A stretch of 64,000 bases of DNA from Marinobacter sp. THAF197a (GTDB taxonomy: Bacteria > Pseudomonadota > Gammaproteobacteria > Pseudomonadales > Oleiphilaceae): assembly GCF_009363275.1 (NCBI RefSeq), contig NZ_CP045324.1:1488001-1552000 (forward strand), written 5' to 3'. Made by a program: the position numbers and the translations under genes. Shown here piece by piece: positions 26,272 to 32,647 of the stretch; position 1 is the stretch's first letter, and each line of letters begins with the position of its first letter. The notes below the pieces were generated by a model that ran no database searches, had not been told where the DNA came from, and worked only from the letters and a program-made list of their open reading frames with translations.

Positions 26272-27291
26272 ATGGCGACGTTCCAGAAGCGGGGCAATAA
26301 GTGGAGAGCGATAGTCCGGAGGAAGGGGTACAAGACGGTCACCAGTACCCATAACACCAAAGCGGAGGCCCAACGGTGGGCAGCACGTATAGAAGGGGAT
26401 GTGGAGAACCAGGAGGCCGCTGGTTTGGATATGCTGTTCTCCGACATGGTGGACAGATACCTGGATGAACTGGAATCCCATAACCCACCAGGAAGAACCA
26501 AGCGGGCAAGCCTGGAAATGCTCCGCCGATACCTCGGTGACCGCCGATCATCCAAACTGGATGCTGAAGCCCTGGTGAATTTCGCACGGGAACGGGCCAC
26601 CTACTGTTCCCCGGCAACAGTGCAGCAGGACATGATCTACCTGCGGGGGTTGTTACACACGGCCAAACATATCTGGGGAGCCAGGTTCGACTGGACTGCC
26701 TACGACTCTGCTGCCACCCACTGTAAACGCTACGGGCTCACCGGGAAGTCGGTGGAACGGGATCGTCGGCCGTCGAAGGAAGAACTGAAGCGAATCCTGG
26801 AACACATCGACGGGAACAACTATTACCGGACACCGATGGGTGACATCGTTCGGTTTGCCATCGACTCCTGCATGCGCCTGGGTGAGATCACCACCATCCG
26901 GTGGGCAGACCTGGACACCGTGAAGAAGACGATTGTGATCCGTTCCAGGAAGCACCCGTCGCAGAAGGCATGGAATGACCAGACGGTGCCGCTACTCGGT
27001 GACGCCTTCAAACTGATCGACAAGCAACCCCGGAAGTCGGAGTTCATCTTTCCGTACCAGACCAAAACCATCGGCACCGCCTGGCAACGGGCAGTCAGGA
27101 ATCTGGGTATCCAGGACCTACGGTTTCACGACCTCCGGCATGAAGGGATCAGCCGGCTCTTTGAACGAGGCTATGGTGTGATGGAGGTGGCCAAGGTATC
27201 CGGGCACCGGGACATCAATCAACTCCGGCGTTATGTCCAACTGAAGCCGGAAGAACTGCACCAGGGACCGAGTGGCAGGCGGGATTTCTGA
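26272..27291 (+). CDS. int: phage tyrosine integrase
   Basis: A 339-residue tyrosine recombinase that would catalyse site-specific insertion and excision of the prophage at dusA. The N-terminal 60 residues resemble an arm-binding domain (MATFQKRGNKWRAIVRRKGY), then a SAM-like core-binding domain, then the catalytic domain. Catalytic residues seen: Arg in SCMRLGEI, the beta-strand basic residue in RSRKHPSQK, HDLRHEG (His and Arg), SGHRD, and the nucleophile Tyr in LRRYVQL. It reads away from dusA. Its stop codon falls inside a flanking repeat copy, so the gene end and a possible binding site overlap. Confidence 0.93.
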   Translation: MATFQKRGNKWRAIVRRKGYKTVTSTHNTKAEAQRWAARIEGDVENQEAAGLDMLFSDMVDRYLDELESHNPPGRTKRASLEMLRRYLGDRRSSKLDAEALVNFARERATYCSPATVQQDMIYLRGLLHTAKHIWGARFDWTAYDSAATHCKRYGLTGKSVERDRRPSKEELKRILEHIDGNNYYRTPMGDIVRFAIDSCMRLGEITTIRWADLDTVKKTIVIRSRKHPSQKAWNDQTVPLLGDAFKLIDKQPRKSEFIFPYQTKTIGTAWQRAVRNLGIQDLRFHDLRHEGISRLFERGYGVMEVAKVSGHRDINQLRRYVQLKPEELHQGPSGRRDF

Positions 27292-27390
27292 AGTAAGGGA
27301 CAGGCGGGCTTGCTGAAGTAGCCAGGGTGCCGAGTGGCAGGCAAGGTTTCTGAAGTAAGCTCGTCGTATACCGGCAGCGGTGCCGAAGTA
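27272..27390 (+). repeat. four int-flanking repeats, downstream array
   Basis: Copy C (27272-27295, spanning the int stop), D (27298-27320), E (27334-27357) and F (core 27373-27390) all end in GAAGTA or a variant. Copy E is identical over 24 bp to copy A upstream of int. Ends are spaced 25, 37 and 33 bp. The unequal spacing and imperfect copies argue against CRISPR. Confidence 0.65.
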
Positions 27391-27667
27391 ATTTCCCCTC
27401 CGAAATTTTATACCGGCTGGAATCCTGGAATAGGGCGGCACGGTATACCTTCCAACGAAGAATCAATAACTTAGCGTTTTCCGTAATTAAAACAGTAACT
27501 TAGGCTGGTTTATCCTGATTTTCTGGTGCCGTGTTTCCCTAACCCGTTGTTTTATCGTTATTTTCGGTGATTCTGCAGCCTGGCGGGCCAGTGGTGCCCG
27601 TTTGCTATATAGAAGGGGTGAACTGTTGCCGTGGTTTTCTGGTGCCAAAAATTTTAAGTTTTCGATT
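27391..27667. other. non-coding AT-rich interval
   Basis: No gene is supported here. It lies between the int repeat array and the operator-controlled promoter of the small-gene block. It is rich in A and T compared with the flanking chromosome and holds several short T-runs but no convincing hairpin terminator. Confidence 0.5.
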
Positions 27668-27706
27668 CAACTAATGGTTGACAACCGTTAGTTATGGGGT
27701 TAAAGT
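27668..27706 (+). promoter_or_regulatory. repressor-type promoter of the small-gene block
   Basis: A consensus -35 TTGACA (27678-27683) and TAAAGT (27701-27706) are 17 bp apart. Two CAAC/GTTG dyads overlap it: CAACTAATGGTTG (27668-27680) runs into the -35 and CAACCGTTAGTTA (27682-27694) fills the spacer. Protein bound there would block RNA polymerase. Confidence 0.7.
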
Positions 27707-27740
27707 TCACCCCAGATACAGAGAAAACGAGGGTTTCAAC

Positions 27741-27830
27741 ATGTTTAAAGCTACTTTGATTTATGCCGGTATCACTGCAACAGCCGCCTACGGTGCATTG
27801 TCTAGCGCCTTGTCTTCTATCGGCCTTTGA
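27741..27830 (+). CDS. 29-residue hydrophobic peptide
   Basis: First reading frame after the repressor-type promoter. The peptide MFKATLIYAGITATAAYGAL continues for nine more residues and is hydrophobic enough to sit in the membrane. CGAGGG lies 7 nt before the ATG. Function unknown; it could be a leader peptide. Confidence 0.5.
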   Translation: MFKATLIYAGITATAAYGALSSALSSIGL

Positions 27831-27832
27831 TA

Positions 27833-27845
27833 CAACTAGAAGTTG
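27833..27845. promoter_or_regulatory. CAAC/GTTG dyad between two small genes
   Basis: CAACTAGAAGTTG, a perfect match to CAACYNNNRGTTG, 3 bp after the 29-residue frame and 30 bp before the next gene. Confidence 0.65.
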
Positions 27846-27874
27846 GTTAAACCACTAATAAAAGGATTGAAGCC

Positions 27875-28066
27875 ATGCATGCAAACAACCTGAAATCCCG
27901 TCAAATCGACATCCTCGAAAACGGCACCCGTGAACAGGTTATTGATTGGCTGGCATGGAACGATGCGAACGGCGTTTACACCGACGAGGATAGCGCCGCT
28001 GAAGGTTATGAACCGTTGACACTAGAACAGGCCCGCGAACTTATGCGCGGACAGATTGAGGACTGA
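27875..28066 (+). CDS. hypothetical phage protein, 63 residues
   Basis: Not recognised. The product is acidic and helical: REQVIDWLAWNDANGVYTDE then LTLEQARELMRGQIED. No cysteines or membrane segment. AAAAGGA lies about 10 nt before the ATG. It belongs to a same-strand run of closely spaced small genes, most with AAGGGG-type ribosome sites. Confidence 0.7.
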   Translation: MHANNLKSRQIDILENGTREQVIDWLAWNDANGVYTDEDSAAEGYEPLTLEQARELMRGQIED

Positions 28067-28070
28067 GACA

Positions 28071-28202
28071 ATGAACACTGAATATGTAAAAGCGGTAAAG
28101 CTGCAGGCGAAATTAACACGACTGGCGAACATGAAAGGCAGTTACAGATTCCGGCTTTCCGCCATGCTGGCCAGCGATAACCGGCCCGGTAAAGTCTGGT
28201 AA
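28071..28202 (+). CDS. hypothetical basic peptide, 43 residues
   Basis: Starts 4 bp after the previous stop. The sequence begins MNTEYVKAVKLQAKLTRLAN and is basic and helical. Unknown; accepted as a gene because of its tight position in the run and an intact frame, although there is no strong Shine-Dalgarno. Confidence 0.5.
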   Translation: MNTEYVKAVKLQAKLTRLANMKGSYRFRLSAMLASDNRPGKVW

Positions 28203-28208
28203 CAGGTA

Positions 28209-28221
28209 CAACCAAAAGTAG
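28209..28221. promoter_or_regulatory. CAAC/GTTG-like site, one mismatch
   Basis: CAACCAAAAGTAG, differing from the dyad by one base in the right arm, 24 bp before the GTG of the next gene. Confidence 0.45.
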
Positions 28222-28244
28222 AAACGACAAGGGGAAACAGAGCC

Positions 28245-28832
28245 GTGGATACCATTGAACAGAACATCAAGCGCATTATTGATCAAGAAATCTTTACTAA
28301 CGCTTCAACCATGGTGGCGGATTTATCCACCGCTGACCTTTCTGAGACCATGCCTAATCTGTGCGAACTGCTAACCGCCTGCAGTGTATCGGATGACTGG
28401 GAAACACCGGTTAGGGACGCTCTGAACGACATTACACCGGCTGGCCTGGCGGACGTGTGCGGCTTTTTAGGTGTCGACCTGAAGACAAAAGACGGCGATA
28501 TAGTCGGTGATTGGTTGGCGGAAACAATCGACCATGACGCCGTCGACCGTTCAGCGGTAATTGACCACATTGAAGAAAGTAACCAATGGTCAGAAGTCGG
28601 GGAGTATTTGAGCCTTGATCCTGAAACCATTGAAGCTCTGCAGCATTGGCTGGTGTCTGATTGGCTGGCGGAAAGGCTGGAAATAATAGGCGCGCTTATT
28701 TCTCAGGATGTCTTAGGTTTCAATATCTGGGGGCGGACTGATTGCGGTCAATCCCTTGAGATGAACAGCGATTTACGGAAAGTCGCTGAACTGGTTGAAC
28801 GGGATTTACAGGACATCATGGGGCGGGATTAA
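28245..28832 (+). CDS. hypothetical phage protein, 195 residues
   Basis: Not recognised. An acidic, helical protein with two related hydrophobic-acidic stretches: DIVGDWLAETIDHDAVDRSA and HWLVSDWLAERLEIIGALIS, suggesting an internal duplication of a DWLAE motif. No catalytic signature. GTG start with AAGGGG about 10 nt upstream. It is the largest acidic product in the block; small acidic phage proteins are often DNA mimics or inhibitors, but that is speculation here. Confidence 0.72.
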   Translation: MDTIEQNIKRIIDQEIFTNASTMVADLSTADLSETMPNLCELLTACSVSDDWETPVRDALNDITPAGLADVCGFLGVDLKTKDGDIVGDWLAETIDHDAVDRSAVIDHIEESNQWSEVGEYLSLDPETIEALQHWLVSDWLAERLEIIGALISQDVLGFNIWGRTDCGQSLEMNSDLRKVAELVERDLQDIMGRD

Positions 28833-28885
28833 TCCGCCCTCAGATACAACTAAAAACAGAATTGAAAACCAAGGGGAATGTTTAT

Positions 28886-29314
28886 ATGTTTAGTTTTCAT
28901 TGTGAAACAGTAACAGCGGTGCGAAAAGCTATTCTCTCAGTATATAACAGCGGTGCGCGTGTTCGTGTTTGGCTCGGTGATATTAACACCGGTGTGGCCT
29001 GGCCAGAAGAAAACGATTTAATGGGATACATTGGAAGATCGACAGGACAAATTAAAATTCCATTGTTAATTGCCAATAAAAGATCACTAGGCGGTGGTGG
29101 TTTGCTGGATCATTGCATTGTCAGGATCGACACAACAGACGGTCAAACGGTTTATAAACACCCTAATTTTTCAACCGGTGATTGGAAATTAAAATATAAT
29201 CCTGATTCCACTGTTTCCGTATTACACGACGGGGAACTACACGCAAGTTTTGAATCCGAACATAAAGCCAGACTTTTTATTGCATTTATGCGCGGTGAAC
29301 GGTACCGGAAATAA
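28886..29314 (+). CDS. hypothetical phage protein, 142 residues
   Basis: Not recognised by name. It begins MFSFHCETVTAVRKAILSVY and has a glycine-rich middle (IGRSTGQIKIPLLIANKRS then LGGGGLLDHCIVRI) followed by beta-rich sequence. The middle resembles proteins of unknown function on plasmids and phages of proteobacteria, which is an impression and not a search result. The frame extends upstream to 28862 but ATG 28886 has AAGGGG upstream and is preferred. Confidence 0.7.
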   Translation: MFSFHCETVTAVRKAILSVYNSGARVRVWLGDINTGVAWPEENDLMGYIGRSTGQIKIPLLIANKRSLGGGGLLDHCIVRIDTTDGQTVYKHPNFSTGDWKLKYNPDSTVSVLHDGELHASFESEHKARLFIAFMRGERYRK

Positions 29315-29328
29315 TAAAGGGGTGATTT

Positions 29329-29535
29329 ATGGAGAAAATAAAAGCCGGTTTTATCGCTTTCAATGGTTACGTTTTTACCCAGACTGACGCGGACGCTTAT
29401 AACCGTGCTTGTTCTGATGTGGCGCGGGCTATCGCGTTAGCTGGCCCTAAACCGTCACCAATGGCACGGGACGCGATAGAAAGGGCACGGGATAACCAGA
29501 ACCGCACGTTTAAAGTTATCATCGGTGAAATATAA
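29329..29535 (+). CDS. hypothetical phage protein, 68 residues
   Basis: Not recognised. A short soluble product with an alanine-rich helix (DADAYNRACSDVARAIALAG). AAAGGGG lies 7 nt before the ATG and the gene is 14 bp after the previous one. Confidence 0.68.
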   Translation: MEKIKAGFIAFNGYVFTQTDADAYNRACSDVARAIALAGPKPSPMARDAIERARDNQNRTFKVIIGEI

Positions 29536-29547
29536 AGGGGTTCTATC

Positions 29548-30165
29548 ATGAAAAACAGTATCCGCAATCTGAACCGGCTGTATAACGTTATCTATCGTTC
29601 ACTGTTCACCATAAACGGCCGGCTTTCATATGATCGAATTACCGACGGAATCATAAAACTGGCGGTAATGGTTCAGGAAACAGAAACCGATGAATTCACA
29701 CTAACCGACATTGGCAAATATACAGAATGCTGCCTTGCGGATTTAATAGTCGGTGCCTTCTGGCATTACTCACAATGGCATGCTGGCCAGAATTCAAAAG
29801 GCTATAAGGCATTGTCTGAACTATCCGGCATTTATTCCCCTGGTATGGAGTGCGAACCCGAACCCGAAAGCGGAGAACATAGCGGTTTCCATATGTTGAA
29901 TATTCTAGCAACCGCCAATAGTTCACGGATTTTTGACAATGGCGGGGAGAGTATCGACCGGTATACGTGTTTTCCTTATTTGAACAGTGACAGTGTAAGG
30001 GAAAGGGTAATGTATCTTGGTTTTAGTGAAAGCGGGTTATCTGTTTCTATGTGGGGAGAAATAAACCCGGGTGACCTGGTGAACCTTTCTTTTTTAGGTA
30101 AAGAAATTTCGTTTTCTGACCTATCACCAGAAAGCCAGAACCACGTAATAAACCGCATTCAATAA
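29548..30165 (+). CDS. hypothetical phage protein, 205 residues
   Basis: Not recognised. Residues 1-75 are helical (MKNSIRNLNRLYNVIYRSLF), with two cysteines at ECCLADLIVGAFW, followed by an acidic PEPESGE turn and a beta-rich end. No signal peptide. AAAGGGG precedes the ATG; it lies 12 bp after the previous gene. Confidence 0.7.
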   Translation: MKNSIRNLNRLYNVIYRSLFTINGRLSYDRITDGIIKLAVMVQETETDEFTLTDIGKYTECCLADLIVGAFWHYSQWHAGQNSKGYKALSELSGIYSPGMECEPEPESGEHSGFHMLNILATANSSRIFDNGGESIDRYTCFPYLNSDSVRERVMYLGFSESGLSVSMWGEINPGDLVNLSFLGKEISFSDLSPESQNHVINRIQ

Positions 30166-30178
30166 GCGAGGGTTAACC

Positions 30179-30490
30179 ATGCGCCTATATCAAACAAGCC
30201 ACACCAGAGACCGCCAGAACCGCACCATTGAAGCATTAAAACAGGTATTCACCATTGCTGCCGGCTCTGGTGATGGCATTGATGTATATCACGACAAAAC
30301 ACACGTTTACATATACAGTGAAAACAGCGGTTTAGGTTACGTTGGCTTAGAAGTATTTGAACGGGAAACAGGGGAACAATGTTTTGATATTTTCCTGCAG
30401 CATGATGACGGCAGCGAGGATATTGACTGGCTGTTAAATACAAGCCGTGTTCCCTCAAAAATCCGTTTTCTGTGCCAATGGTGGCAATAA
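30179..30490 (+). CDS. hypothetical phage protein, 103 residues
   Basis: Not recognised. Mixed alpha/beta, with DGIDVYHDKTHVYIYSENSG and an acidic QHDDGSEDIDWLL near the end; it finishes FLCQWWQ. Its TAA stop shares a base with the next ATG (TAATG). CGAGGG is the ribosome site. Confidence 0.7.
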   Translation: MRLYQTSHTRDRQNRTIEALKQVFTIAAGSGDGIDVYHDKTHVYIYSENSGLGYVGLEVFERETGEQCFDIFLQHDDGSEDIDWLLNTSRVPSKIRFLCQWWQ

Positions 30491-30627
30491 TGCGGATTTT
30501 AATTGTAGTCGTTTGTTTATCGCTCGGTTTAACCCTTCAGGATCAAATACCAGATACAGAAAGCGGCTTTTATAGCTCGGTAATACTCTGGCTTTTTATC
30601 GCGTTGCTGCTATCGCTGACCAAATAG
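30490..30627 (+). CDS. small membrane protein, 45 residues
   Basis: Two hydrophobic segments (MRILIVVVCLSLGLTL and SVILWLFIALLLSL) joined by a polar acidic linker DQIPDTESG. It could be a small inner-membrane protein with both ends on one side. Its start overlaps the previous stop as TAATG, so it is translationally coupled, and a strong terminator follows it. Confidence 0.65.
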   Translation: MRILIVVVCLSLGLTLQDQIPDTESGFYSSVILWLFIALLLSLTK

Positions 30628-30655
30628 AAACCCCTTTCTAAGTATTCCCCTTTTG

Positions 30656-30679
30656 CCGGCTATCATGCCGGCTTTTTTA
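30656..30679 (+). terminator. Rho-independent terminator ending the small-gene block
   Basis: GCCGGC pairs with GCCGGC around TATCAT, followed by six T (30674-30679). It closes the rightward unit that begins at the promoter near 27.7 kb. Confidence 0.93.
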
Positions 30680-30751
30680 TGCCCGTCTTTTATGGCCATT
30701 GGCTGGCCTGGTTCACTGATCCCATACATTTAATGGCGTTGCTGTTGCAGT

Positions 30752-30890
30752 CTTGCCCTGTTGCCCTGTTGCCCTGTAGCCCTGTAGCCCTGTAGCCCTG
30801 TAGCCCTGTTGCCGTCGGTGGTCTGTTGCCCTGTTGCCCTGTTGCCCTGTTGCCCTGTTGCCCTGTTGTCGTCGGTGGTCTGGTGGTCTG
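30752..30890. repeat. 8-bp tandem repeat tract
   Basis: Some 14 near-perfect copies of GTTGCCCT (four of them GTAGCCCT) occur in two runs, each ending in a variant unit GTTG(C/T)CGTCGGTGGTCT. Because the unit is 8 bp, all three frames stay open on the minus strand, giving artificial QQGNRATG repeats. It lies in a 0.55-kb interval without convincing genes, between the rightward terminator and the leftward small genes. Confidence 0.85.
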
Positions 30891-30994
30891 ATCAGCCGTC
30901 GCAACCTGGTTAAGTGGTTGATTATAAAGGCGCGGGTCCTTCCCCTGGAAAAACGAGTACCGCGGGGGTCGCTGAGCGCGGTTTTCGCCTATCT

Positions 30995-31186
30995 TCAAAT
31001 TTTCTTAGGCTCCACAATCAGATGAGCCTGCATAAGTCTCATGTATGGTAAACGCTGGCTGTATAAACGGTGTGAATAACCGTTGGGGCTCAAGGGCTGG
31101 CGGGAAGATCGAAACCTGAAGTCAACTCGATTTAACAACCGTTGTGAGTCAACTACAGGTTGATCATTTTGAAAGGGCATTTTCAT
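30995..31186 (-). CDS. possible 63-residue protein
   Basis: The ATG overlaps the stop of the preceding 30-residue frame as TGATG, continuing a chain of such overlaps. It begins MKMPFQNDQPVVDSQRLLNR and is basic. The composition (many R, S, Q, P) is not clearly protein-like and an operator dyad lies inside it, so it is the weakest member of the chain. Confidence 0.3.
   Translation of the reverse strand: MKMPFQNDQPVVDSQRLLNRVDFRFRSSRQPLSPNGYSHRLYSQRLPYMRLMQAHLIVEPKKI
31150..31162. promoter_or_regulatory. CAAC/GTTG dyad
   Basis: CAACTACAGGTTG, a perfect match to the family, downstream of the small leftward gene cluster. A second CAACC occurs 13 bp to the left without a partner arm. Confidence 0.6.
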
Positions 31187-31278
31187 CAATCGTCCAGGTG
31201 AGTAGAACCACCGGTGATGTCATGCGCCAACAGGCCACACGCAATCAGGATTATCACGACAGCAGGGATGAACGACAT
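31186..31278 (-). CDS. 30-residue hydrophobic peptide
   Basis: Starts by TGATG overlap with the stop of the 72-residue HTH gene. The peptide begins MSFIPAVVIILIACGLLAHD, a single membrane-type segment. Unknown; supported by the overlapping-start pattern only. Confidence 0.4.
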   Translation of the reverse strand: MSFIPAVVIILIACGLLAHDITGGSTHLDD

Positions 31279-31496
31279 CACTTGGCACCATTCACCCGGG
31301 CCAAACCTTCTTCCCGGAATTGGGCGAAATAGGCGTTGTAGACATCACGGTGGATGGCTCGAATCCGGCCGACACGAAACGTCTCCACCGGGAAGGCTCC
31401 GTTGTTGATCGCGTTCAAAGCTGATTTCTGAGTTCGGTACCCGAAATGGTCAAATACCTCGTTCACTGGTACCCACGGTTTCTGTCTGTCAGTCAT
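31278..31496 (-). CDS. small DNA-binding protein, excisionase or PrtN-like
   Basis: A 72-residue basic protein: VNEVFDHFGYRTQKSALNAI then RVGRIRAIHRDVYNAYFAQF. The layout (short helix-turn-helix followed by a wing with RxGRIR) resembles winged-helix excisionases of the AlpA/Xis type and PrtN-type activators. An excisionase is expected in this prophage and no better candidate is seen. Its ATG overlaps the stop of the upstream 56-residue gene (ATGA), so it shares that gene's promoter and operator. Confidence 0.6.
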   Translation of the reverse strand: MTDRQKPWVPVNEVFDHFGYRTQKSALNAINNGAFPVETFRVGRIRAIHRDVYNAYFAQFREEGLARVNGAK

Positions 31497-31663
31497 TTCC
31501 AGTGCCCCATCTTCATCATGTGAAGGTTCATTTCAGAAAAATCGGTATACCCGTAACCTCGGGCTAACTGGTCCCGGGCTTCAGCACCGGTGATGTGTTC
31601 TTTGCGTTTGACCTTCTTCGCGGTCTCGTTGAAACGCTTTCTGCTTACCTGCGGGCAAATCAT
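31493..31663 (-). CDS. hypothetical phage protein, 56 residues
   Basis: A short gene with a good AGGAGA 7 nt before the ATG. The product begins MICPQVSRKRFNETAKKVKR and is very basic in its first half, ending EMNLHMMKMGHWK. Unknown; possibly nucleic-acid-binding. It leads a chain of overlapping small genes ahead of the excisionase-like gene, and a CAAC/GTTG dyad lies 22 bp upstream of its start. Confidence 0.65.
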   Translation of the reverse strand: MICPQVSRKRFNETAKKVKRKEHITGAEARDQLARGYGYTDFSEMNLHMMKMGHWK

Positions 31664-31684
31664 CAACTTCTCCTGTTATCAAAA

Positions 31685-31697
31685 CAACCAATAGTTG
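31685..31697. promoter_or_regulatory. CAAC/GTTG dyad upstream of the small leftward genes
   Basis: CAACCAATAGTTG, a perfect match with flanking A on the left and TA on the right. It lies between the repressor stop and the 56-residue gene, where the latter's promoter or an attenuator would be. Confidence 0.7.
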
Positions 31698-31715
31698 TAT
31701 TTAATTCCAAAACAT

Positions 31716-31738
31716 AGCACTCCCGAGCACCGGGAGCA
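31716..31738 (-). terminator. hairpin after the repressor gene
   Basis: CTCCCG pairs with CGGGAG across a 5-nt loop, 25-45 bp past the repressor stop. No strong U-tract follows on the minus strand, so termination is probably partial. Confidence 0.35.
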
Positions 31739-31762
31739 ACTATGAAACATCACATTCCATGA

Positions 31763-32419
31763 TTAGAGAATGTCGGATTCCTTCAATTGGGTCCAGATGC
31801 GCCCCTCGGTGTGGTAACCCTGGCGTTCTTTCTTGACGGTGACGTGGATCACGTCTGTCTTAGCCTCACCGTATTGGGCAACACCTTCCTCATCCATTAC
31901 CAGGACATCACTGACTCCCGGCTCGATGTTGATCACGCACAGGTTCAGTCGCTTCTTCGCGTTCTCACGGACGGTGGCAATGTAAGTGCTTTTGGTCTTC
32001 TGGAATCCCACGGTGACGGAAACACCGATCTGCTTTCCACCGCGGATAGCGTAGAAGTCGACGCCTTCCTCACCGTCCTCCGCAAAGGCACAAGTGTATC
32101 CGGCTCCCATGAAGATACCGAACAGCATGTAAGCGGCGGCATCGGCCTTCTGGCTGTACTGTTTCCGTTCTTTGTCGGAAATGTCCGCACTCTTACCAAG
32201 TGCCAACCATGATTCGTCGACGTTCAGGATTTTGGCCAGTTGGGTCATCAGCTTCGGGCGAGGGCGACTTTGTCCCTCGAAATAACGGCGGACGGCTTCC
32301 TGGCTGATACCGAGCCTATCGGATAGCCACGTTTGCTGGCCTTTACCGAGTGCCGGCACGTCTGGTGAACGATCACAAGCCTGCTTCAGTCTTTGTGCGA
32401 AATCACGATGGTCGGCCAT
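31763..32419 (-). CDS. HTH (XRE-type) phage repressor candidate without S24 peptidase domain
   Basis: A 218-residue protein. Residues 1-75 are a Cro/CI-type helix-turn-helix (FAQRLKQACDR, then TWLSDRLGISQEAVRRYFEG, then KLMTQLAKILNVDESWLALG). Residues 85-218 form a beta-rich domain I do not recognise; the Ser/Lys dyad and AGF/Ala-Gly cleavage motif of LexA/CI-type S24 peptidases are not seen, so RecA-triggered self-cleavage looks unlikely. It is the best candidate for the protein that binds the CAAC/GTTG dyads, since its own promoter contains several. It sits at the downstream end of the leftward early operon, as a CI-like gene often does. Confidence 0.75.
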   Translation of the reverse strand: MADHRDFAQRLKQACDRSPDVPALGKGQQTWLSDRLGISQEAVRRYFEGQSRPRPKLMTQLAKILNVDESWLALGKSADISDKERKQYSQKADAAAYMLFGIFMGAGYTCAFAEDGEEGVDFYAIRGGKQIGVSVTVGFQKTKSTYIATVRENAKKRLNLCVINIEPGVSDVLVMDEEGVAQYGEAKTDVIHVTVKKERQGYHTEGRIWTQLKESDIL

Positions 32420-32462
32420 AGGCGGCTCTCCTAGCTATTCAACTAACGTCTTCGTTCATCGG

Positions 32463-32476
32463 CACCTTGCAAGGTG
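32463..32476. repeat. 14-bp palindrome in the repressor leader
   Basis: CACCTTGCAAGGTG is perfectly self-complementary, 44 bp before the repressor start. It is unlike the CAAC/GTTG family and may be a second regulator's site. Confidence 0.45.
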
Positions 32477-32534
32477 TATTTGTCAGGCGTCCGGCTGCAA
32501 CGACTTGTTATGATCAAATTCCCTTAACAGCGAA

Positions 32535-32556
32535 TTATACGACCACGTTCGTATAA
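32535..32556. promoter_or_regulatory. TTATACGA inverted repeat in the repressor leader
   Basis: TTATACGA and TCGTATAA are perfectly inverted around six bases, just downstream of the predicted repressor promoter. Such a position suits autorepression or control by a second regulator such as the YdaS-like protein at 43.5 kb. Confidence 0.5.
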
Positions 32557-32567
32557 CTCAGGAAATT

Positions 32568-32621
32568 CAACCCTATAGTTGAATAATCAACCAATAACCA
32601 ACTATTGTCAATTATTGGTTG
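32568..32621 (-). promoter_or_regulatory. repressor promoter with clustered CAAC/GTTG sites
   Basis: On the minus strand, TTGACA (32606-32611) and GATTAT (32583-32588) lie 17 bp apart. Over and around them are CAATTATTGGTTG (32609-32621), two imperfect copies between 32588 and 32613, and CAACCCTATAGTTG with a 6-bp spacer (32568-32581). The density suggests cooperative autoregulation. Confidence 0.6.
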
Positions 32622-32647
32622 ATAACTAAATGTCAAATTAAGTATAT

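Noticed and set aside
26202..27390. Possible CRISPR array
   Set aside because: Only six imperfect copies, unequal spacing, two groups separated by the integrase gene, and no cas genes.
30690..30998. A 102-residue minus-strand frame with QQGNRATG repeats
   Set aside because: The repeats come from the 8-bp tandem tract, which leaves more than one frame open. No ribosome site or non-repeat protein-like sequence supports it.
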